From: Undibacterium umbellatum
GTDB taxonomy: Bacteria; Pseudomonadota; Gammaproteobacteria; Burkholderiales; Burkholderiaceae_D
Assembly: GCF_014284125.1 (NCBI RefSeq)
Contig: NZ_JACOFX010000009.1
Coordinates: forward strand, 1-64,000
Direction: 5' to 3'
DNA length: 64,000 bases
A program made the position numbers and the translations under genes. Shown here piece after piece: positions 8,133 to 17,459 of the stretch. The notes beneath the pieces were generated by a model that was given only the letters and a program-made list of their open reading frames with translations, was not told where the DNA came from and did no database searches. Each line of letters starts with the position of its first letter. Position 1 is the first letter of the stretch.

Positions 8133-8939
8133 TTATTGCGCAGTAGGTGCCTTGCTGACATCCTTGCCAAACCATTTATTGGATATTTTGGCGAAGCTGC
8201 CGTCCTTGATGATCTCGGCCAGCGCCACATTCAACGCTGCGGCAAACTTGGGATTGCCCTTTTGAAAGGGAATACCATTTTTGGCAATTTCACCGATAGG
8301 TGCGCCCGCTTTGACTGGCAGGTTGGTCGCTTTCAACAAATAAGCAACCATCAGGCTATCATTCAAGGCGGCGTCAACACGGCCTGCGGCCAGGTCTTGC
8401 AGGTACTCAGGTGCGCCGGGATAGCTCTTCACTTCAATACCAGCCACGGCCTTTGCCCGTTCTTCATAATTGCTGCCCTGCCCCACACCCAGTTTTTTGC
8501 CTTTCAGGTCATCCAGGCTTTTGAATTCGCGCTTGTCATCCTTTTTGACGATAAGCTGGGCACTGGACAGGGTGTATGGGTCAGAAAAATCAAAAGTTTC
8601 CTGACGCTTGGCTGTGACACCAACCTGATTGACGATCACATCGAACTTGCCCGCAGAAAGGCCAGCGAGTATGCCGCTCCATTCAGAAGTCACGAATTCT
8701 GGCTTGACGCCCAATTTGGCGGCCAGCAATTTGGCGACATCCACATCAAAGCCGGCCAGTTCATTGGTTTTGGTATCTTTGAAATTGAAGGGTGGATAAG
8801 TCCCTTCCAGTGCAATTTTAAGGGTGCCGCGTGTTTTGACAGTATCCAGCAAATCAGCAGCACTTGCAGTCAGAGAAGCACCTGCCAGCACCAGCCCAGC
8901 GAATAAGGCGGAGATTGTTTTTCTTGTAGAGATTTTCAT
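8133..8939 (-). CDS. cystine-type ABC transporter substrate-binding protein
   Basis: This 268-residue periplasmic protein of solute-binding family 3 resembles FliY/TcyA-like cystine binders. It has a signal peptide ending TASA-ADL, followed by the family pattern GTLKIALEGTYPPFNF and GFDVDVAKLLAAKLGV. Conserved ligand-contact segments VNQVGVTAKRQETFDFSDPY and AGRVDAALND are also present. A GGGA ribosome site precedes the ATG. It is the first gene of a two-gene unit with the permease. The preference for cystine over other polar amino acids is inference from overall similarity. Confidence 0.92.
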   Translation of the reverse strand: MKISTRKTISALFAGLVLAGASLTASAADLLDTVKTRGTLKIALEGTYPPFNFKDTKTNELAGFDVDVAKLLAAKLGVKPEFVTSEWSGILAGLSAGKFDVIVNQVGVTAKRQETFDFSDPYTLSSAQLIVKKDDKREFKSLDDLKGKKLGVGQGSNYEERAKAVAGIEVKSYPGAPEYLQDLAAGRVDAALNDSLMVAYLLKATNLPVKAGAPIGEIAKNGIPFQKGNPKFAAALNVALAEIIKDGSFAKISNKWFGKDVSKAPTAQ

Positions 8940-9130
8940 TGTATTCCCAGGAAGTTTTCTGCCCCCAACTCACGGGAGGAAGCGGATTCATTGAAACATG
9001 CCAGATGGAAAAATTATCCGGCGACCTGGGTATGATATGGAGTCAGGCTGGATAAGGACAACGAAGTATTTCTTATTTGCATATACCAAGTGGTTCTATA
9101 TGCGAAAAACAAGGAAGATGTGCAAATGGT

Positions 9131-9160
9131 GAAAACACGTCCCTGATGACAGAGACGTGT
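9131..9160 (-). terminator. putative terminator of the 104-residue orphan gene
   Basis: ACACGTC (9135-9141) pairs with GACGTGT (9154-9160), with further partial pairing inside. On the minus strand it is followed by TTTT. It begins nine bases past the stop codon of the neighbouring small gene. Confidence 0.5.
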
Positions 9161-9168
9161 CACACAGT

Positions 9169-9483
9169 TCAGAAAGACGGCAGGTCGTTGAGGCTATTGC
9201 CAGGTACCTCATTGCTGGCGGTGCTCAGACCACGCACACCATCCTCATACTGTACTCCGACCACTTTTGGTCCAAGGATGATGCCGTTTGCGCTTTGAAA
9301 TTTGGGCAAGACTTCGTCGCCATTGGCGATGGTATCCAGGACTGCTTGCACATCTGCCTCCTGAGGGTCCTCCACCATGGCTGGCGGCATGACTTGCCCA
9401 CCCTTGCTCTTGCCCCAGCGCACCTTGGCGATACGCTGACCACTGTCATCAAAACGTACGGCTTCTATAAAAAATAATGCCAT
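9169..9483 (-). CDS. conserved-looking small hypothetical protein
   Basis: This 104-residue protein is not one I recognise. It has no signal peptide or membrane segment and should be soluble. The sequence opens MALFFIEAVRFDDSG, followed by a basic segment and a C-terminal half containing GIILGPKVVGVQYEDGV. The ATG at 9483 is preceded by a strong GAGGAG site eight bases upstream, so the in-frame extension to 9501 is rejected. A hairpin after the stop resembles a terminator, so it is probably a single-gene unit. Confidence 0.65.
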   Translation of the reverse strand: MALFFIEAVRFDDSGQRIAKVRWGKSKGGQVMPPAMVEDPQEADVQAVLDTIANGDEVLPKFQSANGIILGPKVVGVQYEDGVRGLSTASNEVPGNSLNDLPSF

Positions 9484-9790
9484 GATCACGCTCCTCATCA
9501 AAGTTGCAAAGAAAATCGGGAAGGAAATGCTTTAGCTCATACAAACGGCCAACGCTAATTTTTGGGATTACGAATACTCTGCACGCTTGCCTGACACCTC
9601 ATCTTGCGCCTTCAGTATGACAGCTATATGTCATGATGTCGTGCAAAAAAAGCACCTTAAATCAACATGTTAGCAAATTAAAATCTGCATTCAAGTAAAT
9701 TTTATTGCCCCCAATGGCAAAGCGGCTGACAGAAGCTTTTCGCTCTGTCAGCCGCTTGCTTGCTAGCTTTGACTAATTTAGCGGAATTCT
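9484..9790. other. non-coding region with a hairpin downstream of prfC
   Basis: No gene is seen. It contains the promoter region of the small gene on its left, and a 14-bp perfect stem at 9720-9733/9744-9757 that lies about 33 bases after the prfC stop codon. Confidence 0.6.
9720..9757 (-). terminator. hairpin downstream of prfC, probable terminator
   Basis: AAGCGGCTGACAGA (9720-9733) and TCTGTCAGCCGCTT (9744-9757) form a perfect 14-bp stem with a ten-base loop. No good T-run follows on either strand, so its termination strength is uncertain. Confidence 0.5.
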
Positions 9791-11476
9791 TTACCCAAGC
9801 TTTGCCGCATGTTCCCGCGTCGCGTGAAAGGTTACACCAGGCCAACGTTCTTGAGTCAACTTGAGGTTCACACCTGACGTCGCCAGATAAGCCATATTGC
9901 CTGCAGCATCATAAGCGATGTTGCCGCCTGCGCTTGAGCGCTCAAAGTCAGCCAGCATTTTCTTGTCGTCACAACTGATCCAGCGGGCGCTGCTGATACT
10001 GGTGCCTTCAAACACGGCATCAACGCCGTATTCATTTTTAAGACGGCTGGCCACCACTTCAAACTGCAAGACACCGACCGCCCCCAGCACCAGATCACTG
10101 CTGACGACAGGCTTGAATACCTGTACCGCACCCTCTTCACCCAATTGCTGCAAGCCTTTTTGCAATTGCTTGATTTTCAGCGGGTTCAAAATACGTGCTG
10201 TACGGAAAAAGTCTGGAGCGAAGTAAGGGATGCCGGTAAATTGCAGCAATTCACCTTCAGAAAAACTGTCACCTATCTGCATGTTGCCGTGGTTGGGCAA
10301 ACCGATGATGTCACCAGGATAAGCCTCTTCCACCTGTTCGCGTGAAGAAGCCATGAAGGTCACAACGGACGATACCTTGATCTCGCGGTTCAGGCGCAAG
10401 TGCTTGAGCTTCATGCCGCGTTCAAAACGTCCAGAGCATACGCGCAGGAAGGCGATACGGTCGCGGTGAGCCGGGTCCATATTCGCCTGGATTTTGAAAA
10501 TGAAACCAGAGAATGGCGTTTCTTTTGGTTCGACTGAACGGATGGTGGCATCACGTTCACGCGGTGCCGGCGCCCAATCCAGCAAGGCGTTCAGGATTTC
10601 ACGCACACCAAAGTTATTGATGGCAGAACCAAAGAATACTGGCGTTTGCACGCCAGCTAAAAAGTCTTCCAGGCTAAATGGATGGGATGCGCCATGCACC
10701 AGCTCAACTTCCATCTTCAGTTGTTCGATTTCCAGTGGGAACATTTCTACCAGACGAGGATTATTGATGCCCTTGATGACTTCAAATTCCTGATCCGCAC
10801 GTTCGCTACCTGGCGTGAACAACAAAATCTCATCTTTCAGGATATGGTACACACCGCGGAAAGTCTTACCCATACCAATAGGCCAGGTCACTGGTGCACA
10901 CTGTATCTTCAGTACCGACTCCAGCTCATCGAGCAATTCCAGCGGGTCGCGGGTTTCGCGATCCATCTTGTTGACAAAGGTGATGATGGGCGTATTGCGC
11001 ATGCGGCAAACATTGAGCAGCTTGATGGTCTGTTCTTCCACACCCTTGGCGGCGTCGATCACCATCAGGGCAGAATCCACCGCCGTCAACACACGATAAG
11101 TATCTTCAGAAAAGTCCTGGTGACCGGGGGTGTCGAGCAGGTTGACCACGTGGTCGCGGTATTCAAACTGCATGACGGAGGATGCCACCGAGATGCCGCG
11201 CTGCTTTTCTATCTCCATCCAGTCCGAAGTCGCATGGCGACCGCTCTTGCGCGCCTTGACCGTACCCGCCAGTTGAATCGCGCCTGAGAACATCAGCAGC
11301 TTTTCTGTCAATGTGGTTTTACCCGCATCCGGATGGGAAATAATGCCGAAGGTGCGGCGGCGTGCCACTTCGCGGCTGATCAGGTCTTTCGATGCCGCGC
11401 TGGACGTAGTCGTCTCTGCGACTGACTCGTGGCCGGATTCAGCGCTATCGTCTGGGGATGTATTCATGGTGTTCAT
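9791..11476 (-). CDS. prfC: peptide chain release factor 3
   Basis: This translational GTPase of 561 residues recycles RF1 and RF2 from the ribosome after peptide release. Near residue 40 it has the G1 motif in the RF3-specific form [16 protein letters not shown]. Then come the G2/G3 region with [14 protein letters not shown], the G4 motif NKMD, and the RF3 C-terminal domain ending [12 protein letters not shown]. It is about 30 residues longer than the E. coli protein because of a Ser/Thr/Glu-rich N-terminal tail. The start could be 11476 or 11467; neither has a strong ribosome site. The frame extends to 11506 but without support. Confidence 0.96.
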   Translation of the reverse strand: MNTMNTSPDDSAESGHESVAETTTSSAASKDLISREVARRRTFGIISHPDAGKTTLTEKLLMFSGAIQLAGTVKARKSGRHATSDWMEIEKQRGISVASSVMQFEYRDHVVNLLDTPGHQDFSEDTYRVLTAVDSALMVIDAAKGVEEQTIKLLNVCRMRNTPIITFVNKMDRETRDPLELLDELESVLKIQCAPVTWPIGMGKTFRGVYHILKDEILLFTPGSERADQEFEVIKGINNPRLVEMFPLEIEQLKMEVELVHGASHPFSLEDFLAGVQTPVFFGSAINNFGVREILNALLDWAPAPRERDATIRSVEPKETPFSGFIFKIQANMDPAHRDRIAFLRVCSGRFERGMKLKHLRLNREIKVSSVVTFMASSREQVEEAYPGDIIGLPNHGNMQIGDSFSEGELLQFTGIPYFAPDFFRTARILNPLKIKQLQKGLQQLGEEGAVQVFKPVVSSDLVLGAVGVLQFEVVASRLKNEYGVDAVFEGTSISSARWISCDDKKMLADFERSSAGGNIAYDAAGNMAYLATSGVNLKLTQERWPGVTFHATREHAAKLG

Positions 11477-11565
11477 GCTGATGCCGCAAAAATGGAAGAA
11501 AAACACGCAAGTTTAGCTGGTATTGAGGTCGAAGTCGAATGCAAGGATTTGCAAGGCAAGGCAAT

Positions 11566-11594
11566 TTGACATTTCCATGATCAGGAAATAAAAG
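11566..11594 (+). promoter_or_regulatory. candidate promoter of the outer-membrane protein gene
   Basis: A perfect TTGACA (11566-11571) is followed after 17 bases by TAAAAG (11589-11594), a poor -10. It lies about 95 bases upstream of the ATG at 11690 in the divergent region with prfC. Confidence 0.35.
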
Positions 11595-11689
11595 AAATAA
11601 CAATTCCATCATGGATTTTCTTGCACTTTCCTGTAGCGATGCCATGATATGCAAATACCTTCGTTCACGATAGATCAATGTAGATAATC

Positions 11690-12436
11690 ATGAAGAAATT
11701 TGCTCTTAAGGCAACATTCTCTCTCTGTATATTGTTAGCCATGCCTGCGCAAGCGGGTTCTGGCTATTATCTCGTTAGCATCTATGAAAATGAGGGTGAA
11801 AAGACCATAGACTTCAAGACCTGGTCTTCTTTCGTTGATAATCGCCCTACTTCGACTGCGCCTGACCTGGGTTTCAGCTACATGCCCAACAAGACCTGGT
11901 ACACCGAATTATATGCAACCTGGTTCCGGCGCGGGGTTGGTTCACTGGCAAACAGTGCATGGACCTGGCAAAACGATTTCTTGCTTACCCATGGCCAATA
12001 TGATGTTGACGTTGCCTTGCATACAAGTCTGAACAAGAACACTGACAGCAGCCGGGGAGTGGATTTTGAATTTGGCCCTGCCATGCAAACCGGGTTTGGC
12101 CGCGTACAGATAAATACCAACCTGTTCCTGGAACGCACCTACCGCACCAGTCCGGCGACGCGCATGCAAATGAAATACCAGTGGCAGACCAAATACCGCT
12201 ACCGACCTGAGCTGGAGTTTGGCTTGCAGGGCTTTGGAGAACTGGGTGATTGGGATAACTGGTCGGCACTGGCTCAGCAATCACACCGGGCTGGCCCGAT
12301 GGTATCCGGGAGTTTCAAGTTGGGGAACGCGGCAGACAACAAGCAAGCCATCAGGTATGAAGCATCATATGTAGTCGGCAAACTCAATACCCGCCACGCA
12401 GGCGTATTCAGCATGCGCCTGCAATACGCATTCTGA
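11690..12436 (+). CDS. putative outer-membrane beta-barrel protein
   Basis: This 248-residue protein has a signal peptide (MKKFALKATFSLCILLAMPAQA, cleaved before GSG). Alternating aromatic/polar strands follow, and it ends in QYAF with a terminal Phe, the pattern of an outer-membrane barrel of roughly 10-12 strands. Segments such as GFSYMPNKTWYTELYATWF and VDFEFGPAMQTGFG resemble bacterial conserved hypothetical barrels. Ligand and function are unknown. It is 90 bases upstream of the S1/P1 nuclease gene on the same strand, so the two may be cotranscribed. Confidence 0.7.
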   Translation: MKKFALKATFSLCILLAMPAQAGSGYYLVSIYENEGEKTIDFKTWSSFVDNRPTSTAPDLGFSYMPNKTWYTELYATWFRRGVGSLANSAWTWQNDFLLTHGQYDVDVALHTSLNKNTDSSRGVDFEFGPAMQTGFGRVQINTNLFLERTYRTSPATRMQMKYQWQTKYRYRPELEFGLQGFGELGDWDNWSALAQQSHRAGPMVSGSFKLGNAADNKQAIRYEASYVVGKLNTRHAGVFSMRLQYAF

Positions 12437-12526
12437 TCCGAACACAATCTCTCCAGTTTGCTATATCCTCATCATCTTTGCTTGTTATCATCTTTGGTGT
12501 TTTTTTACTATCTATCTGATCTTCCT

Positions 12527-13540
12527 ATGAAAAAGTTACTGATCTCTGCTTTTATGCTGGCACTGGCCAGCTTGCCACAACTGAGTTTTGCCTGGGGTGC
12601 CGATGGTCACCAGACTGTGGGGGCAATTGCTGAAAACCTGTTGGCAGGTAGCAAAGCGGGTATCCAGGTCAGAGCACTGCTGGGTACAAATACCCTGGAA
12701 AAAGTCGCCGTATGGGGCGATTGCGTCAAAGGCATAGCGCCCGAAAAAGACTTTACCTATACCTCCACTGGCCGTTACCCGGAGTGTGCATCCTTTGAGA
12801 CGGCCGCAGGCATCGATGCCATGGCAGATTATGTGAAACGCAACAATACCAATTGTAATCCGGCCTTTGATGAAGAAAACTGCCACAAGCAATATCACTA
12901 TGTCAACGTAGCGCTGCAACATGAACACTATAAATCTGGTTATGTAGGCACCAGCGATCATGATATCGTCAATGCCATTCGTGCAGCCGTTGCGGTGTTG
13001 CAAGACAAACCACAACCAAAACCATTCAACTTCAAAGATAAGCAAGAAGCACTGACACTGCTGACCCACTATGTAGGCGACTTGCATCAGCCTCTGCATG
13101 TAGGCTCCATCTTTTTGAACGCCGATGGGAAGATCGTCAACCCGGATGAAGGCCAGTATGACCGTGGCAGCACTACCGTTGGTGGCAATGCATTGCAATG
13201 CCCATGTGGCAACCTTCACGCATTGTGGGATGATCTGCCTCAGCAATTCAAGCGTGGCCGCATGAATGAAGCACTGACTAAAAAAGCCAGGGCAATAGCG
13301 CCTGCCAATGCCACCATAGAAGAATTGCCGGCATTGTGGGCCAACGATGCCATTCGCGATGCCAAACAACTGTTTGCCGGTACCCAATTCAGTAAAAGTA
13401 CACCGAACCAAAGAGGAAATAGCTGGTCTATTGCCTTGCCACTCGAATATGAAAAAACCATGCTGAACATGAAAGAAGATGCGCTGGCACGTGCGGGTGC
13501 TCATCTGGCTCAGTTGTTAAAATCCATCTGGCCTGAATAA
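12527..13540 (+). CDS. S1/P1 family nuclease
   Basis: This 337-residue secreted nuclease belongs to the S1/P1 zinc-dependent family, which cleaves single-stranded nucleic acids to 5'-nucleotides. A signal peptide ends LSFA, leaving Trp as the first mature residue (WGADGHQTVG). The N-terminal Trp is a zinc ligand in P1 nuclease, so exact processing matters here. Further metal-binding motifs are HQ in this segment, the D of VWGDCV, HYVGDLHQPLHVG and GNLHALWDD. Four Cys in CNPAFDEENC and CPC could form disulfides. The ATG at 12527 starts the signal peptide directly; the frame extends upstream to 12458 but without support. Confidence 0.94.
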   Translation: MKKLLISAFMLALASLPQLSFAWGADGHQTVGAIAENLLAGSKAGIQVRALLGTNTLEKVAVWGDCVKGIAPEKDFTYTSTGRYPECASFETAAGIDAMADYVKRNNTNCNPAFDEENCHKQYHYVNVALQHEHYKSGYVGTSDHDIVNAIRAAVAVLQDKPQPKPFNFKDKQEALTLLTHYVGDLHQPLHVGSIFLNADGKIVNPDEGQYDRGSTTVGGNALQCPCGNLHALWDDLPQQFKRGRMNEALTKKARAIAPANATIEELPALWANDAIRDAKQLFAGTQFSKSTPNQRGNSWSIALPLEYEKTMLNMKEDALARAGAHLAQLLKSIWPE

Positions 13541-13573
13541 TTCAGTTCTAACGTCACATTAGGAAAATTTGCT

Positions 13574-15430
13574 ATGGCTTTTACCCCACTACGCTGGATA
13601 GGAACGGGCTTCAAATACCTCTGGAATGCGCTGGATTTCAGCCGCCGGGTATTTTTCAACCTGTTGATCCTGGCTATCCTTATCATGATCATCGTTAATA
13701 TTCTCAGTAGCGGGGTGAAAAAGATAGAAAACAAAACTGCCCTGATACTAAATATTAAGGGTACGCTGGTTGAACAACACGACAGCAACCCAAGGGAAGC
13801 TTTGCTGGCAGAAGCCAGAGGCGAAGCCAAGAAAACCACGCAATTGCGCGATGTTCTGGCTGTGCTGGATCAGGCAGCCAAAGACCCGCAAATCAGCAGT
13901 GCAGTATTAATGCTGGACGAAATGGACGGCGCTGGCCTGGCTACCCTGCGTGAAGTAGCGACCGCAATCGACAGGTTCAAGGCCAGTGGCAAAACCGTGG
14001 TGGCCTGGGGTTCCAGCTATGACCAGCGTCAATACTATCTGGCTTCCCGTGCGAATGAGGTATACCTGCACCCCATGGGCACTGTAATGATTACCGGTTT
14101 TGGCAAATACCGTAATTATTACCGCGATGCCCTCGACAAGCTTGGTGTCACCGTGAACGTGCTCAAGGCTGGTAACTTTAAAAGTTTTGGCGAACCTTAT
14201 GTTGCCAACGGCCCATCGAAAGAAGCCGCTGAAGCAGAAAGCTATTTATTCAATGGCTTGTGGAAAACCTATACCACCGACGTTGAAAAAGCCCGCAAAT
14301 TGCCTGAAGGCGACATCATGCGCGGCATCAACGACCTCAGCAAACTGCTGGTCGCTGCTGGCGGTGATATCGCCAAACTGTCACTCAATGCCAAACTGGT
14401 TGATGGACTGAAAACCCGTGATGAACTGCGTGAAATCATGCTCAAGCGCGGCATCAAGGATGAGCAAATCAAAAGCTTCCGCCAGATCCCTTTTGACGAC
14501 TACCTGGCCAGAGTTAAAACCAAGGCCTTTGGTGATGCAGTTGGTGTTATCGTCGCAGCAGGTGAAATCAGCGAAGGCATGGCACCTCCGGGCTCTATCG
14601 GTGGATTGTCGACAGCGCAAATGATACGCAAGGCACGGGAAGATGACAGCATCAAAGCCCTGGTCCTGCGCGTTGATTCGCCTGGCGGTAGTGCTTTTGG
14701 TTCTGAACTGATACGCAGGGAACTGGAACTGACACGCAAGGCTGGCAAACCCGTGGTGGTCTCGATGGGGGATGTCGCTGCATCCGGTGGTTACTGGATT
14801 TCCATGGCGGCTGACGAAGTGATTGCAGATGAGGCCACGATTACAGGCTCTATCGGTGTCATCGCCATATTGCCATCCGCCGACAAGGCTGCTGACAAAC
14901 TGGGTGTGCACACTGCTGGTTCACCGACCACCTGGCTGGCCGATCCTTTCAATCCTTTGCGTCCGTTCAACGCACGTTTTGCCCAGGTTTTGCAAAGCAG
15001 TATAGACCACACATATGCCGACTTCACTTCCAAGGCTGCGGCAGCACGTAAAACCACGCCTGAAAAAATCAATGAAGTTGCCCAGGGCCGCGTCTGGACT
15101 GGCACACAAGCCAAGGAGCGCGGCCTGGTTGATACCATAGGCAATTTTGGTGATGCATTGAAATCGGCATCTACCCGCGCCAAGCTGGGCGCGGATTACC
15201 GCATCAGCTATATCGAACGTGAACCTTCAAAGATAGACCGTATTTTAAGTATCTTTGATGCCACTGCGGCCAGGGTATTGCATGACAATTTCAAACTCGC
15301 CGTCGTACCAACGGGCATGCCACCAGCGGCTGCAAGCCAGGTACTGAAAGACCTGAGCTGGTTGGCGGAAGTCAATAAAGAAGGTAAAGGCTTTACCGCA
15401 TTGACGCATTGCCTTTGTACTGCCCCATAA
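13574..15430 (+). CDS. sppA: signal peptide peptidase SppA, 67-kDa type
   Basis: This 618-residue inner-membrane serine protease digests cleaved signal peptides. One N-terminal transmembrane helix (about residues 25-50) is followed by two tandem peptidase S49 domains. The catalytic Lys is K203 (NFKSFGEPY) in the first domain and the nucleophile is S404 (DVAASGGYW) in the second, close to K209/S409 of the E. coli enzyme. The double-length form is therefore intact. An AGGA site precedes the ATG and a strong terminator follows the stop. Confidence 0.96.
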   Translation: MAFTPLRWIGTGFKYLWNALDFSRRVFFNLLILAILIMIIVNILSSGVKKIENKTALILNIKGTLVEQHDSNPREALLAEARGEAKKTTQLRDVLAVLDQAAKDPQISSAVLMLDEMDGAGLATLREVATAIDRFKASGKTVVAWGSSYDQRQYYLASRANEVYLHPMGTVMITGFGKYRNYYRDALDKLGVTVNVLKAGNFKSFGEPYVANGPSKEAAEAESYLFNGLWKTYTTDVEKARKLPEGDIMRGINDLSKLLVAAGGDIAKLSLNAKLVDGLKTRDELREIMLKRGIKDEQIKSFRQIPFDDYLARVKTKAFGDAVGVIVAAGEISEGMAPPGSIGGLSTAQMIRKAREDDSIKALVLRVDSPGGSAFGSELIRRELELTRKAGKPVVVSMGDVAASGGYWISMAADEVIADEATITGSIGVIAILPSADKAADKLGVHTAGSPTTWLADPFNPLRPFNARFAQVLQSSIDHTYADFTSKAAAARKTTPEKINEVAQGRVWTGTQAKERGLVDTIGNFGDALKSASTRAKLGADYRISYIEREPSKIDRILSIFDATAARVLHDNFKLAVVPTGMPPAAASQVLKDLSWLAEVNKEGKGFTALTHCLCTAP

Positions 15431-15454
15431 GACTGAGGCGTCTTGAATAAAAAG

Positions 15455-15480
15455 TCCCGCGTCTTTTCGCGGGATTTTTT
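15455..15480 (+). terminator. rho-independent terminator of sppA
   Basis: TCCCGCG (15455-15461) and CGCGGGA (15468-15474) form a perfect stem with a six-base loop, followed by six T. Confidence 0.9.
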
Positions 15481-15507
15481 ATTTGCACAGTGGTTTCACA
15501 GTCGGTA

Positions 15508-15539
15508 TGACAAATGTCATCTCAAACTGATGGCATTTG
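15508..15539. promoter_or_regulatory. overlapping inverted repeats upstream of the amidohydrolase gene
   Basis: TGACA-AA-TGTCA (15508-15519) is a small palindrome. It is also part of a larger inverted repeat in which 15511-15521 pairs with 15529-15539 with one G-T pair. It lies about 65-95 bases upstream of the amidohydrolase ATG, where a regulator such as the nearby LuxR-type response regulator could bind. The link is inference. Confidence 0.4.
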
Positions 15540-15601
15540 CTTCTGTTTTATCAATATCGGGAAAGGCAAGATAGCGACATATCTCAACAAGGAGTAACAA
15601 G

Positions 15602-17422
15602 ATGAAAAAAACCACTCTCGCCCTGGCCCTGGCTGTTTGCGCTGGCTGCTTTCATTTTCCTGCAACTGCGGCAAGCTTTTTGATTGAACGTGTACGTGTA
15701 TTTGATGGCAAAAAAATTCAAGCAGATAAGAATGTTCTTATCGTCGATGGCAAAATCCAGGACAGCAATTTCAAAGGCAAACCTGCTGCAGATGTCACCA
15801 TCATCAATGGTAAAGGCCGCACCCTGTTGCCTGGCTTGATCGATGCCCATGTGCACGCCTATAAGGACCACGAACTACCATTGTTGTATGGAATTACCAC
15901 GCAAATCGATATGTTCACCAACGTAACGCAAATGAAAGAGATCAATGAAAAAATGCGCAAGGGTGACAACCGCGAACGCCCTGATCTGATTTCTGCTGGC
16001 GTACTGGCAACTGCCCCTGGTGGACATGGTACGGAATATGGCATGTCCATCCCTACCCTGAACAAACCGGAAGAAGCACAAGCCTGGGTTGATGCCCGTC
16101 TGGCAGAAGGCTCTCACTTTATCAAGATCGTGATTGAACACGGCAGTGACAAACGCCCTTTCAATAGCCTGGATACCACGACAGTCAAGGCCTTGATCAA
16201 AGCCGCCCATGTGCGCAACAAGCTGGCAGTAGTCCATATAGGCAATCTTAAAGAAGCGCAAGATGCCTTAGCCGCTGGCGCAGATGGCCTGGTCCATTTA
16301 TTCAATGACAAGCAAATCAGTGATAAAGACATGCGCGATCTGGTCAATAGCGCAAAACGCAAACATGCTTTTATTATTCCCACTTTTTCTGTACTGGAAA
16401 GTATGGCTGGCATAAAAGAACAAGATGTATTGGCTGACAAACGCATGACTAATTTGCTGGGCAAGGTACAAATGCAAGCACTGAACACGCCCTTTGGTGC
16501 CAGGCCTGACCCGGATTTGCTGAACGTACCAAAAATGATGACGGCAGCCATGCATGCGGCTGGCGTACCCATCCTGGCTGGCACTGATGCGGGCAACCCA
16601 GGTACACAATATGGCATCAGCCTGCATCATGAACTCGCCTCACTGGTAGATGCGGGCTTGAGCCCCACTGCAGCGCTGGCATCAGCCACTTCGGTGCCAG
16701 CCTCTGCCTTCCGGTTAAAGGACAGAGGCCGTGTCGCCAATGGTTACAAAGCCGATCTCTTGCTGGTTGATGGCGAACCGGACAAGGATATTAGCAATAC
16801 ACGCAATATCGTCGATATCTGGAAAGACGGTGAACGCGTCACAGCGCAACGCGAACAAAAACAGCAAGAAGTGTCCAGGCAAAATGCGCAAAAAAATCTG
16901 CTGGTGGAAATCCCTGCCGACGGCCGTATCAGCTTGTTTAGCAAAGAAAAACTAGCCAGTCCATTTGGTATTGGCTGGCACCCTTCTACGGATGCTCCCA
17001 TGGCTGGAAAATCAAGCGTCAACATCAAGATGCTCGATACCGCCAAAGAAACAGACGCGCCAGCAGACGCCATCTCGATTGCTGCCACCATTAATCCTGG
17101 TTTTGCCTACCCCTGGGCCGGACTGGCCTTCTTTCCTGGCAGGCAGCCCATGGAAGCCGCCAACTTAAGTGCTGCCAACACGCTGAAATTCCGCGTAAAA
17201 GGTGATGGTAAAGACTATAGTGTGGCAATCAGTGTTCAAGGTAGCTATATACCTTTATCCGTACGCTTCAACACCACATCAGAATGGCAGGAGGTAGTGA
17301 TCCCATTTAGCAAGTTCAAGGGACTGGATGCCAGCATCATCACCGTAATCGCATTCAATGCCGGGCCGCAAATCGGCGAATATCATTTTGAAATTGCTGA
17401 CATTCGTCTTTTAAAGGAATAA
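15602..17422 (+). CDS. secreted amidohydrolase with C-terminal CIA30-like domain
   Basis: This 606-residue protein has a signal peptide (ending ATAA) and two domains. The first, about residues 25-420, is a metal-dependent amidohydrolase. It shows HxH at H83/H85 (DAHVHA), a Lys in HFIKIVIEHG, the VVHIG His, a further His in GLVHLF, and the metal Asp in AGTDAGNPGTQYG. The second, about residues 440-606, resembles the CIA30/CBM11-like galactose-binding fold and ends with a typical EYHFEIADIRLL strand. Such fusions are known among periplasmic imidazolonepropionase-like hydrolases, but the substrate is unknown. A strong AAGGAG site precedes the ATG. A histidine kinase gene starts 37 bases after the stop and may be cotranscribed. 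Confidence 0.88.
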   Translation: MKKTTLALALAVCAGCFHFPATAASFLIERVRVFDGKKIQADKNVLIVDGKIQDSNFKGKPAADVTIINGKGRTLLPGLIDAHVHAYKDHELPLLYGITTQIDMFTNVTQMKEINEKMRKGDNRERPDLISAGVLATAPGGHGTEYGMSIPTLNKPEEAQAWVDARLAEGSHFIKIVIEHGSDKRPFNSLDTTTVKALIKAAHVRNKLAVVHIGNLKEAQDALAAGADGLVHLFNDKQISDKDMRDLVNSAKRKHAFIIPTFSVLESMAGIKEQDVLADKRMTNLLGKVQMQALNTPFGARPDPDLLNVPKMMTAAMHAAGVPILAGTDAGNPGTQYGISLHHELASLVDAGLSPTAALASATSVPASAFRLKDRGRVANGYKADLLLVDGEPDKDISNTRNIVDIWKDGERVTAQREQKQQEVSRQNAQKNLLVEIPADGRISLFSKEKLASPFGIGWHPSTDAPMAGKSSVNIKMLDTAKETDAPADAISIAATINPGFAYPWAGLAFFPGRQPMEAANLSAANTLKFRVKGDGKDYSVAISVQGSYIPLSVRFNTTSEWQEVVIPFSKFKGLDASIITVIAFNAGPQIGEYHFEIADIRLLKE

Positions 17423-17459
17423 TGCTGGATATTCATCAGTAAGTACCCAGGGGCTAGCC

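Noticed and set aside
8136..8906. 256-residue antisense frame over the substrate-binding protein gene
   Set aside because: The minus strand is a clear binding protein; the plus-strand frame has no ribosome site or recognisable family.
12536..13504. 322-residue antisense frame over the S1/P1 nuclease gene
   Set aside because: The sense strand encodes a nuclease with signal peptide and complete metal motifs. The antisense product shows no domain, and its length follows from codon bias of the real gene.
14381..14911. 176-residue antisense frame within sppA
   Set aside because: It is a shadow of the sppA coding sequence, which has intact catalytic residues.
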